Source of the DNA: Thermoanaerobaculia bacterium
GTDB taxonomy: Bacteria; Acidobacteriota; Thermoanaerobaculia; Multivoradales; JAIOJS01
DNA length: 34,264 bases
Reading direction: 5' to 3'
Assembly (NCBI GenBank): GCA_019911795.1
Contig: JAIOJS010000153.1
Location: 1 to 34,264 of the forward strand
A model generated the notes under the pieces. The model was given only the letters and a program-made list of their open reading frames with translations, ran no database searches and was not told the origin of the DNA. Shown piece after piece: positions 1-8,380 of this stretch. The translations under genes and the position numbers were made by a program. How positions within the stretch are numbered: the first letter of the stretch is position 1; each line of letters begins with the position of its first letter.

Positions 1-2302
1 TGACGCGGGTTGAAGAGGCCGACGAGGGAGGCACGATGGGTGAAGCCGTCTTGGGCGCGATGGGAGACGTGGCGGAGTCGGGCCGATTCGCCGTCGCCGT
101 CCCAGGAGTTCCGGCGGCTTGGGGTGCGCTGGAACTCTCACCGACGGCGCGGGAAGGCTTCTGCTTGCGCCCGTCCCGGTCGGTTGCGCCGGGCTCGGAA
201 GCCGTTTCCTCCCCGCGAGCGCGCTTCGCCTCGTCGGTGCGAATCCGAAGTGCCTCTTCTGCGGCGGCCTGTTCCTCCGCAGCTCGAATCTGTTGGGAGG
301 TGAGTTTCACGGTGGCTTGGTCGATCACCCCGCCGAAATCGTCAGGCTTCACCGACTGGTCAGCCTCTCCCGGACCCCGTAGGCGGGACTGAGCTGCCTT
401 GAGGACGGCAAGCGCCTCCTGGTTGTCGGGATCGATGGCCAAGGCCTTCTCGATGGCGGCCACCGTGGCCGGCAGCTCCCCCTTCTGGAGGTGTCGCCGG
501 CCCTCTCCGATACTTGCCGCGACTTCTCGCTCGAGCTTCTCCCGTCGCAACTCTCGCACTCGTTGCTGTAGCTCGACGAACGGACCTCCACCATGTTGAG
601 TCTCGGCGGCCTTGAGTGCGGTAAAAGCGGCTTCGAGATGGCCTTCCCTGATCAGCTCTTGGACCCGCTTCAGAATATCCCCTACCCGCTTATCGACCGA
701 GCGCTTCTCTTCGACCGCCTCGGCCAATTGATCGAGTTCGACGTTTTCCGGGTCGAGTCGGCGGAGTGCCGCGAGGGCCTGGGAGGCTGGGTCGACCGAG
801 TCGCTTGCCAGCGCCTCGCGTACGGCGGCGACATGAGTCGCGACCTCCTTCTCGCGGGCGGACCGGACTTCAGCCCCGAGGGTAGCCAACTCCGGATGGT
901 CTCCGTAGTGGCGCTCTAGGGCCTCGAGAAGGCGCAGGGCGCGGCCAAAATCCTTCTGCCCAGCGAGCTCGCGCAGCTCTTTCGCCTTGTTCGCCAGCTC
1001 ACTATCGCGCGCGGTGTTGGCCTCCTTCTCGACGGCTTCGACTCGTAGAAAGAGGCGGGCTAGCTGGTCACTGGTAAAGCCCTCGCGCTCGGCGTCGGCC
1101 AGGAGGACGCGGGCCTGCGCCGACTCCCCCGCTGTTAGGGCCGATTCCACCTCCGACGTCAGCGCGGTTAGACGCTCGTCGTTGAGTTGCTTGGATACCT
1201 CGGCGAGGAGGGTGGAGGCCTCGGCGTGTTTGGGGGTCTCGGCGAGGAACAATCGCAGCGCTTCCTGGGCCGCGGCCGGGTCCCCTTCGGACAGGAGCTG
1301 TCGCGCCCAGGTGACCACGCGGGTGCCGGGGTCGACTTGGTCGGTCGGTTCTTCGGCCTCGATCTCGATCTCGGTCGGAAACTGTCCCGAAGCGACATCC
1401 TCGTCGTCGACCAGGGCTTGCCCGAGGGATGTGAGCCCGCCCTTTCCGGTGGTCAAGATGTTGGTCGTACCGCCCGACATCTTGTCGCTCTCCCGACGCA
1501 TCGCTGCTTGGACTCGGTTGAGACTGCGGATTACCTCGCCGAACGATCCAAAGCGCTCTCCCGGATCCTTTCTCAAACAACGTTCGACGACGTCTGCGAG
1601 TTCCGGCGGGCACTCGGGCCAAAGCTCGTTCATCGGAGTCGGCGCTTCGTTGAGCAGCTGATAGAACAACTTCGAGATGGTGTTCCCGGTGTAGGGGCGC
1701 TCGCCGCTGAGCAACTCGTAGGCGGTCACCCCAAACGAAAAAATATCGGCCCGGTGGTCTACTTCGGCGCCACGGATCTGTTCGGGAGGAAGGTAGGCGG
1801 CGGTTCCGACGGTCATGCCCGTACGGGTCAGGTGGCTGGCGACGTTGGCCAGCTTTGCGATACCAAAATCCAGGATCTTTGCCGAGGCGTCGTCGAGGAC
1901 CCGAATATTGCCAGGCTTGATGTCGCGGTGGATCACGCCCTTGGTGTGAGCGTGCTCGAGTCCCTTGGCAACATCGAGAAGAATCTCCAGTCGCCGATCG
2001 CTGGACAACACCGTCCGACGGGCGATGATCGTGTCGAGGTCGTGCCCCGACAGAAACTCCTGGACCAGGTAAGGAACCTCGTCATGGACCCCGAAGTCGT
2101 GCACCGTGACGATATGTCGATGCTGCAACTTGCCGGCGATCTCCGCCTCGCGGTAGAAGCGTTCCCTAAGTTCCTTGGCTTCCGAGGTGCAAGTCTTGAT
2201 CGCTACGCGTCGTTTGAGGAAGGGGTCGAGTCCCTCGTAGACGACTCCAAAGCCTCCCTCACCGATCTGTCGGACGATGTCGTACTTACCGATTTTGTCC
2301 AT
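1..2302 (-). CDS. Ser/Thr protein kinase with long helical C-terminal region (3' end outside window)
   Basis: A Hanks-type protein kinase that should transfer phosphate from ATP to Ser/Thr of partner proteins. The frame opens at ATG 2302 and has no stop before the window edge, so 767 residues are visible and the C-terminus is missing. Kinase motifs are complete: glycine loop GEGGFG (residues 14-19), VAIK lysine K36, catalytic HRDIKPGN with D127, and DFG with D145, followed by an APE-like PPEQ segment. The kinase domain ends near residue 285. Then come about 370 residues of charged, Ala/Leu/Glu-rich helix that look like degenerate TPR or coiled-coil repeats, and a Ser/Ala/Pro-rich tail from about residue 690. 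No membrane segment is visible, but one could lie beyond the edge. It lies 75 bases after maf and is probably the last gene of that minus-strand run. The kinase call is secure; its substrates cannot be inferred. Confidence 0.93.
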   Translation of the reverse strand, partial: MDKIGKYDIVRQIGEGGFGVVYEGLDPFLKRRVAIKTCTSEAKELRERFYREAEIAGKLQHRHIVTVHDFGVHDEVPYLVQEFLSGHDLDTIIARRTVLSSDRRLEILLDVAKGLEHAHTKGVIHRDIKPGNIRVLDDASAKILDFGIAKLANVASHLTRTGMTVGTAAYLPPEQIRGAEVDHRADIFSFGVTAYELLSGERPYTGNTISKLFYQLLNEAPTPMNELWPECPPELADVVERCLRKDPGERFGSFGEVIRSLNRVQAAMRRESDKMSGGTTNILTTGKGGLTSLGQALVDDEDVASGQFPTEIEIEAEEPTDQVDPGTRVVTWARQLLSEGDPAAAQEALRLFLAETPKHAEASTLLAEVSKQLNDERLTALTSEVESALTAGESAQARVLLADAEREGFTSDQLARLFLRVEAVEKEANTARDSELANKAKELRELAGQKDFGRALRLLEALERHYGDHPELATLGAEVRSAREKEVATHVAAVREALASDSVDPASQALAALRRLDPENVELDQLAEAVEEKRSVDKRVGDILKRVQELIREGHLEAAFTALKAAETQHGGGPFVELQQRVRELRREKLEREVAASIGEGRRHLQKGELPATVAAIEKALAIDPDNQEALAVLKAAQSRLRGPGEADQSVKPDDFGGVIDQATVKLTSQQIRAAEEQAAAEEALRIRTDEAKRARGEETASEPGATDRDGRKQKPSRAVGESSSAPQAAGTPGTATANRPDSATSPIAPKTASPIVPPSSASSTRV

Positions 2303-2377
2303 GAGAAACAGCAGCCTACCACGATGCGGGCTGGTTGAGATGGGTGAAGTGCCGCCTCGCCACGGCCACTGGAGACG

Positions 2378-2977
2378 TCATGAACCGAAGGACCGGAGGT
2401 CAAACCCCAAGCGGCCAAAGAGTTGGTAGGTCTGAGCCAGGGGGAGTCCCACGACGTTGCTGTAGCTTCCTCGGATTTCGGTGACGAAGAGGGCAGCGCG
2501 CCCTTGGATGGCGTACGCGCCCGCCTTGCCCCGGGTCTCAGTTGATCCGACATAGGTGGCGATCTCGTCCTCGCTGAGGTTGGAGAAGACGACGTCGGTT
2601 GTCACGACCACCGACTCGAGCCGATCACTGTCTACGTCGAACAGCGCGACACCACTCGCCACTTGGTGGGTTTCGCCCGAGAGAAGTCGGAGCATCCTGG
2701 CTGCGTCCTCGTCGTCGTCCGGCTTTCCAAAGGCTTGGCCCTGGTGGATCACGACGGTATCGGCCGCCAATCGAAGCTCGCCCGGCCGGAAGTCAGTTCG
2801 TGCCTTCTCGACCGCCAGGCGACGGACCAGATCGAGCGGCCTCTCGTTAGGACGGGGGTTCTCGTCGACGTCCGCCGCACGGATCGTCGGCTCGACGCCG
2901 ACCACCGCCAAGAGCTCGCGCCGCCTCGGTGAGGAAGAGGCGAGGATGAGCTGTGGACCAAGAACTCCTTCGCTCAA
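2378..2977 (-). CDS. maf: Maf-family nucleoside triphosphate pyrophosphatase
   Basis: Maf proteins hydrolyse dTTP/UTP or modified nucleotides to monophosphates in the cytoplasm (house-cleaning pyrophosphatases, historically septum formation inhibitors). The 199-residue product has the family N-terminus ILASSSPRRRELL (11-23), the AADTVV segment with the catalytic Asp D73, and the following GKP and LSG-TH motifs. Length is normal for the family. The start is TTG at 2977-2975, overlapping the TGA stop of the upstream VWA gene as TTGA. A GAGG sequence lies about nine bases before it, so translational coupling is likely. Substrate class (YhdE-like versus YceF-like) is not certain from reading alone. 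Confidence 0.93.
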   Translation of the reverse strand: MSEGVLGPQLILASSSPRRRELLAVVGVEPTIRAADVDENPRPNERPLDLVRRLAVEKARTDFRPGELRLAADTVVIHQGQAFGKPDDDEDAARMLRLLSGETHQVASGVALFDVDSDRLESVVVTTDVVFSNLSEDEIATYVGSTETRGKAGAYAIQGRAALFVTEIRGSYSNVVGLPLAQTYQLFGRLGFDLRSFGS

Positions 2978-5562
2978 GGGTAGTAGCCTCGAAGGGTACG
3001 GGCTGAATGTCCGGGCTTGTCGACGTTGACCTCGATCTCGCGATAGTGGTCCGGATCCGTGTCACCGAGATTGGACTGATACGCAAGCAGATACTGCGAC
3101 CGCAACTCCCGCTCGATCTTGTTGTAGACGCCCTGAAGCTCGCGAGCGCTCTCGATGAAGAAGTAGCGTCCACCCGTTTCATAAGCCAGACGCTGCAGCG
3201 CCATGCGGGCCATCTCGTTGTTGGACGGCAGATTCAACCCTATCGGATAGATCGACACACCGGCATGTCGTGCGAAGTCGAGGACCTCCTCGAAGGCGTA
3301 GCGGCTGGCAGAGTCCTCGCCGTCCGAGATCACCACCAACATCCTCTTCCCCTGCACGCCGCTGAAGTAGTAGAGGGCGTAGATCAAGCTGTCATAGAGG
3401 GCGGTGTCACCTTCGACCACGAGGTTCGCCAGCCCGCCGGCGAGCCGTTCGATCTTGCTGGTGAAGCGCACCTCGAGCTTCGGCTGATCGTTGAAGGTAA
3501 TGACGCTGGCGCGGTCGCGAGGGGTCAGGAGCTTCTCGAAGAAGCCGAGAGCGGCCTGTTCAGCGTCGTCGATCACGGGCAGCATCGAGGTCGAAGTGTC
3601 GAGCAGGATGCCGGCGTGGATCGGGAGGTCGTCCATCCACTCGAAGCGGAGGATCTGCTGCGACTCGCCCTCCTCGAGGATCTCGAAGTCGGATTGCGCC
3701 AGGCCTTCGATGGGGCGACCCCGCCGGTCGACGACGGTGGTGTAGAGCTCTACCAATTGGACGTCGACTTCATCGACCTCTCCGGGGGCGTGGAGGAAGG
3801 CGATGTCCTCCGCTGTTCCCCCTTCAGCGAGGTAGGCCACGGCGCGCACGTAGGAGACGTCGCGGTCGGAGACGGCGTTCAACGGCTGTACGAAGGGCGC
3901 CTGATAGAGCGTCGCCAGGAGGGTCTCGTCCATGAAGATCTCGAGCCTGTCCAAGCGTTCTCCGTCGGGGACCTCGACCACGGCGCGAGCTCGTAGCGGA
4001 GTACCCGCGGGTCGATTGGCCCGCGGCTCGACGAGGCGGACGGCAAAGCGATGGGGCCCGGCGTTGAGCGCGGTCTCGTCGCTGGCCAGAGCCTCTCCCT
4101 GGGCATCGAGGGCAACGGCGCGCACGGTGTGGACCAAGGGAGCCCTTCCGAGATCGAGTTCGACCTCGAAGGGTGGGTTCTTCTTGGAGAGGACCGGCTT
4201 GTCGTCGAGCTCGAAACGAACCCGGGCCACCGCGCTCCCCTTGACCACGGCGTGGACTCGGACAAGGCCGGTGGTCAGATCCTTGGGGACAGGGCCGAGG
4301 GTCACCAGGACTTCGTCGTCAACTTCATCACCCATCTCGCTATCGGAGGCTGGAGCGAGCGCGTCGCTGAACCCAGTGGAGGACGCGATCGATCGAACCT
4401 CGGGTCCGCGGTTTCCCGGCCGCACGACCGGTACCACCAAGTCTCTTTCCTGGCGGAAGAAGGTACCGCCATTGAGGTCCTCGACCTTGACGATGAGGTC
4501 GTAAGAGCCGGGGCGGAGGTAGCGTTCGACGAGGACCGGGATCGAGTCTCCCTCGAGCACGTCGGCAGGAAGATCGAAGCGGTAGCGGAAATGGTCGAAG
4601 AGCTGTCCTTGACGCAGGACCTCGCCGTCGACGAGGAAGGCGAAGGTGGGACGCTCGCCCGCGTCACCGGTCACCGCCGCCGCCTTGGGCACGGTCACCA
4701 GGCCCTGAACTACGGTGCGACTCTGGTGACGACTGGGGAAGCTGATCGCCAGCTGCGCGGGCAGCGCGCCGGCGTTCTCGGGGAGGTCGGTGCTGCGAGC
4801 CGAGAAGGAGGAAACCCACTCGGCATTGGGATGGAGAACCTTGGCCAGGCGCTTCTCGATCTCCGACCATCGGTGGGCGCCCAGCAAGTGATCGGCCAAC
4901 TCGCTGCCCCGGAGACAGCCTTCGCTGATGGCCACGGCCGCCAGGCGCACATCGGTGGGAGCCGAGAAAACGAACAGAGAGTCGAGCCCGCGTACCGGAT
5001 CCCAGAGTTGGTAGATGCCGCCGCGATCTCCACCCGGCTGGACGAAGACCAGGGTGAAGCCACTGCCGACCAAATAGTTCCCTTGATACGACCATACTTC
5101 GAGGGGATCGAGGAGACCACTGCAACGACCCTCGAAGCGGGCGTCGGGGGGACCAAACAACCGGACCAAGGGTGCGCGTGCGTCGTCGGGATCGAACGCT
5201 TCGGCCACCTCAGCGTTCGCCTCCCAACGTTCGTAGAGCTCATTACGAGCGGTGGCGGGATACGGATCGCGGGCCTCCCAGAAGCGTTCGATGAAGGCCT
5301 CGCGTTGGTAGTCGCGACGGAGGGCGAGAAACGCCGCACGCTCCTCCTCTCCCAGCAATAGCTTCACTTCCCCGAGCCAGGCGCGGTGCACCGCGGAGAG
5401 GGCAGCAGCGCCGGGTGGTATGGACTCGGGTGATGGGGACTCGGTTGGCGGTGGGTCGGTGGGTGGAGATTGCGACTCCGACGGTCCCCCGTCGGCGCCG
5501 AGCGGCGCTCCACCGAGAGTGATGAGGAGAACCCCGACCCACTGCCACCATCGTCGCTTCAT
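2974..5562 (-). CDS. Secreted VWFA-related protein with GWxTD-like N-terminal region (paralogue 1)
   Basis: An 862-residue exported protein of unknown function. An N-terminal signal peptide (residues 1-23, basic then hydrophobic) is followed by a Pro/Ser/Thr-rich linker (27-51). A GWxTD-like region includes WEARDPYP (95-102) and FGPPD (136-140), but the GWxTD signature itself is replaced by DPDDAR. Middle beta-rich domains lead to a C-terminal von Willebrand A domain from about 599. Its metal-ion (MIDAS) site is complete: DTSTS with D655, a Thr near 720, and an SDGED Asp near 747. The protein ends in RGYYP. ATG 5562 is chosen because it begins the signal peptide; an in-frame TTG at 5604 would add 14 residues. 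It is the second of two tandem paralogues and overlaps maf. Such VWA domains usually bind proteins or matrix; the target is unknown. Confidence 0.85.
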   Translation of the reverse strand: MKRRWWQWVGVLLITLGGAPLGADGGPSESQSPPTDPPPTESPSPESIPPGAAALSAVHRAWLGEVKLLLGEEERAAFLALRRDYQREAFIERFWEARDPYPATARNELYERWEANAEVAEAFDPDDARAPLVRLFGPPDARFEGRCSGLLDPLEVWSYQGNYLVGSGFTLVFVQPGGDRGGIYQLWDPVRGLDSLFVFSAPTDVRLAAVAISEGCLRGSELADHLLGAHRWSEIEKRLAKVLHPNAEWVSSFSARSTDLPENAGALPAQLAISFPSRHQSRTVVQGLVTVPKAAAVTGDAGERPTFAFLVDGEVLRQGQLFDHFRYRFDLPADVLEGDSIPVLVERYLRPGSYDLIVKVEDLNGGTFFRQERDLVVPVVRPGNRGPEVRSIASSTGFSDALAPASDSEMGDEVDDEVLVTLGPVPKDLTTGLVRVHAVVKGSAVARVRFELDDKPVLSKKNPPFEVELDLGRAPLVHTVRAVALDAQGEALASDETALNAGPHRFAVRLVEPRANRPAGTPLRARAVVEVPDGERLDRLEIFMDETLLATLYQAPFVQPLNAVSDRDVSYVRAVAYLAEGGTAEDIAFLHAPGEVDEVDVQLVELYTTVVDRRGRPIEGLAQSDFEILEEGESQQILRFEWMDDLPIHAGILLDTSTSMLPVIDDAEQAALGFFEKLLTPRDRASVITFNDQPKLEVRFTSKIERLAGGLANLVVEGDTALYDSLIYALYYFSGVQGKRMLVVISDGEDSASRYAFEEVLDFARHAGVSIYPIGLNLPSNNEMARMALQRLAYETGGRYFFIESARELQGVYNKIERELRSQYLLAYQSNLGDTDPDHYREIEVNVDKPGHSARTLRGYYP

Positions 5563-5619
5563 GACGCCCAGTCTAACGCTCTCCCGAGGGTGGGAGGCAG
5601 TCAAGGTAGGAAGAATCCA

Positions 5620-8238
5620 TCAGGGGTAGTAGCCGCGGATTGTCTCCGCCTTCATCCCCGAGGGCGTGGCCACCAGGTCGATGGTTCGGAACTCATCGCT
5701 ATGGCTCGAGTTGGTGGACTGGTAGGCGATCAGATACTGCGAGCGCAGTTCCTCCTCGATCTGCTTGTAGATCGCCGCCAGCGCGGATGCGTCGTCGACG
5801 AAGAAGCTCTGGCCGCCGGTCTCCTCGGCGAGTTTGCTCAGTTTGCGCCGAGCGTCGAACTCGCGCTTCGAGAAGCCGATCCCGATGGTGTAGATGGTCA
5901 CCCCGGCGCGACGGGTGAAGTCAAGAGTCTCTTGAAAGTCAAACTTGGAACTCTCGTCCTTGCCGTCGGAGATCACCAACAGGGCGCGTTGCCCCTTGAT
6001 GCCGTTGAAGTAGTACAGGGCGAACACGACGCTGTCGTAGAGAGCTGTCCCCCGTTCGGCCTTGAGACCAGCGAGTCCGCCTCCCAGGGACACGATCCGG
6101 TTGGTGAACTTCTGAGCGAGGAACGGTCGGTCGTTGAAAGTGATCAGGGCGGCGCGGTCCCGCGAGGAGATCGTCTCCTGGAAGAAGCCGAGGGCAGCGC
6201 GCTGAGCTTCGGGGAGATTCTCCGCCATCGAAGCCGAGACATCGAGCAGGATGGTGGCGTGGAAGGGCAGATCGTCCACCTTGTCGAAGCGGGAGATGGT
6301 TTGCGGAACCCCGTCCTCGACGACCTTGAAGTCCCCTTCGGTCAGACCCTCGACGGGACGTCCGTCGCGGTTGCGCACGGTCGCGAACAGCTCGACGAAC
6401 TGGACGTCTATCTCCTCGAGACCTTCTGGGGCATTGACGACAACCTGGGAATCGGTGCTATTGCCATCGATAAGATAGGCAACGGCGCGGGTGTAGACGA
6501 GCATGTCGGGCTCTGGGAGGACGATCGGCTGCTCGAAGGGAGGTTGGTACAGGGTCGCCACCAGGTCTTGGTCGAGGTAGAACTCGACTCGCTCGACGGC
6601 CTGGCCCTCTGGGACCTCGACGACCGCGTGAGCGCGGAAGCTCTCGTGGTACTTCTCTCCGGGACGCGGGGAGTCGAGGCGTACCGCAAAGCGGTGAGCG
6701 CTGGCATTGATGAGAATCTCGTCGTAGGCGACGACGTCTCCGTTGGCGTTGTGAGCGGTTGCGGCGAGGAGTTGAGACTTTGGTAGCCGCCCCAGATCGA
6801 GATCGACGCTGAACGGCGGCTTCCTCTTGTCGAGTATCGGCTTGCCATCGAGGGAGAAGACGACGTTCTGGATCCCGGACCCGGTGGTCAGCGTGTCGAA
6901 GCGAACGTGGCCGAGTTGCATCTCACCCATCGGCTCTAGGATCTCGAGCGTGTTGTCGTGCTGGGAGATCGCGCGGTTGGCCTCCTCGAGCAGGCGGGCG
7001 GTTTCGGGATCGCTGGGGGGAGGTGGCTGGGTGGCCACGGCGGGAACGTCGAGCGTCAGGTCGGCGCGAAAGAACTGCTCGCGATTCAGGTCTTCCAATC
7101 GAAGGATGAGGCGATAGGACCCGGGACGCAACTGACGCTGAAAGAGGATCGGGATCGTCGGCGCCGCCGAGCCCTCGGTCGGCGTCACGTCGTCGGGGAA
7201 GTCGAACTTGTAGCGGAAGCGATCGAACAAGCCCTCGTCGTGGAGTACTTCACCGGTCAGCAGCAGATTTCGCGAGCGCGATCCCGCCAGTTCGGCGAGT
7301 CCCAGGTCGTCGCCGTCGACCTTGATCTGACCCTGCACCACGGTGCGACTCTGGTGGCGCCCCGGAAAATCAAAGCTGACCTCGGCGGGGAAGGTGGCGG
7401 CGTCCGGCGGAAGATCCGTCGAGTAGGAGGAAAAGGTGGCAACCCATTCGCCCGAGGGTCCTTCGATCGGCGCCATGAGGCGCATGAGCATGGTGGGATA
7501 GCCGAGGGTGCCCTGGGAGTAGGCGAAGTTGAGGACGCCGAGAAGGGCGTCGTCGTCGAGGCAACGATCGCGGATGGCGTTCATCACGGTGCGGTCGTCG
7601 GGGTTGAAACCGAGATCGTCCTTGGCGAGATCGCCGAGTCCGCCGATGGGCTGCCATAGCCGCCATTCGTACTGGCCGTAGCGTTGATAGAAGAGGAGGA
7701 GGAGATCCTCCGGGATTCGTTCATCCTTCTCGTAGTACCACACCTCGGCTGGCCAAACGATCGGGCACCTCACCTCGATGCGAGCGTCCGGGACGCCGTT
7801 GAGCAGCAGTATGCGGGCCCGGTCCTCGTCGAAGTCGACAAAGTTAGCTCGAACTACCTCCAGCCGTTCTTCCCATTGACGTTTGAACTCGTTGCGGGCG
7901 GTGTTGCCGTAAGGGTCGCGACTCCTCCAGAACTCGTCGATGAAAGCGTCCCGTTCGTAGTCCTCGTCGAGACCGAGGAAGATCACCATCTCGTCGGTGC
8001 TGATCAACACATCGACCTCGGCGAGGAACTTCTGGTACTCCGGCGCCAATTGCAGGACCTGTTCCTTCAGCGCCTCCCGTCGCTTCCGATCCTTGCGATT
8101 GGCTTCGGCGGCGCCGCTGAGGGCAAAGCAAGCGATGAGGACCAGCGCGATAGCCCGCGAGCCGGGACCTGAACCGAAGCGACGGCGTAGGCGAGGGTCA
8201 GAGGGCGGTTCGGCGTAGGTGGGGATGGTTGGGGTCAT
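5620..8238 (-). CDS. Secreted VWFA-related protein with GWxTD-like N-terminal region (paralogue 2)
   Basis: An 872-residue exported protein, colinear with the next gene downstream. It has a long basic N-region and a hydrophobic core (about 29-45) ending in an AEA-type cleavage site. A charged helical stretch leads to a GWxTD-like region with FWRSRDPYG (103-111) and NGVPD (147-151), where the GWxTD signature is replaced by DEDRAR. Central beta-rich domains include PGRHQSRTVVQGQ, nearly identical to the neighbour. The C-terminal VWA domain starts about 610 with an intact MIDAS (DVSAS with D666, GTALYD, SDGKD), and the end is RGYYP. The ATG at 8238 has a GGA-type ribosome site about eight bases upstream. 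It is first in a four-gene minus-strand run and is divergent from the cysteine desulfurase. The function is unknown; acidobacterial genomes are known to carry many VWFA-related proteins. Confidence 0.85.
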   Translation of the reverse strand: MTPTIPTYAEPPSDPRLRRRFGSGPGSRAIALVLIACFALSGAAEANRKDRKRREALKEQVLQLAPEYQKFLAEVDVLISTDEMVIFLGLDEDYERDAFIDEFWRSRDPYGNTARNEFKRQWEERLEVVRANFVDFDEDRARILLLNGVPDARIEVRCPIVWPAEVWYYEKDERIPEDLLLLFYQRYGQYEWRLWQPIGGLGDLAKDDLGFNPDDRTVMNAIRDRCLDDDALLGVLNFAYSQGTLGYPTMLMRLMAPIEGPSGEWVATFSSYSTDLPPDAATFPAEVSFDFPGRHQSRTVVQGQIKVDGDDLGLAELAGSRSRNLLLTGEVLHDEGLFDRFRYKFDFPDDVTPTEGSAAPTIPILFQRQLRPGSYRLILRLEDLNREQFFRADLTLDVPAVATQPPPPSDPETARLLEEANRAISQHDNTLEILEPMGEMQLGHVRFDTLTTGSGIQNVVFSLDGKPILDKRKPPFSVDLDLGRLPKSQLLAATAHNANGDVVAYDEILINASAHRFAVRLDSPRPGEKYHESFRAHAVVEVPEGQAVERVEFYLDQDLVATLYQPPFEQPIVLPEPDMLVYTRAVAYLIDGNSTDSQVVVNAPEGLEEIDVQFVELFATVRNRDGRPVEGLTEGDFKVVEDGVPQTISRFDKVDDLPFHATILLDVSASMAENLPEAQRAALGFFQETISSRDRAALITFNDRPFLAQKFTNRIVSLGGGLAGLKAERGTALYDSVVFALYYFNGIKGQRALLVISDGKDESSKFDFQETLDFTRRAGVTIYTIGIGFSKREFDARRKLSKLAEETGGQSFFVDDASALAAIYKQIEEELRSQYLIAYQSTNSSHSDEFRTIDLVATPSGMKAETIRGYYP

Positions 8239-8350
8239 GAAGGTATCCTATGGGACGGTGAGGACGAGCCGCCGAGGCTTCGCAATCTTGAAACGATGGT
8301 ATCTGTTGGTACGCAGGGTGCGATCCGACGGTTGCATTGACCGCTTAGAC

Positions 8351-8367
8351 CTCCGCCTTTTGCGGAG
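8351..8367 (+). promoter_or_regulatory. Small hairpin containing the ribosome binding site of the cysteine desulfurase
   Basis: CTCCGC and GCGGAG form a perfect 6-bp stem with a 5-base loop. The GGAG at 8364-8367 is the best Shine-Dalgarno candidate for ATG 8381 and lies inside the 3' arm, so the stem could mask it. The structure is seen in the sequence; a regulatory role is inference. Confidence 0.35.
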
Positions 8368-8380
8368 TTATGATCGGGCG

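Noticed and set aside
1187-2338. Long plus-strand open frame (383 codons) opposite the kinase gene
   Set aside because: It is the complement of strong kinase motifs, has no family similarity, and reflects GC-rich codon bias on the other strand.
3007-5361. Two long plus-strand open frames opposite the first VWA paralogue
   Set aside because: The minus strand encodes a signal peptide and an intact MIDAS site, so the plus-strand frames are shadows.
5470-6786. Long plus-strand open frame (438 codons) opposite the VWA genes
   Set aside because: Antisense shadow that spans the end of one real gene and the start of another; composition is Val/Asp/Glu-rich as expected for a shadow.
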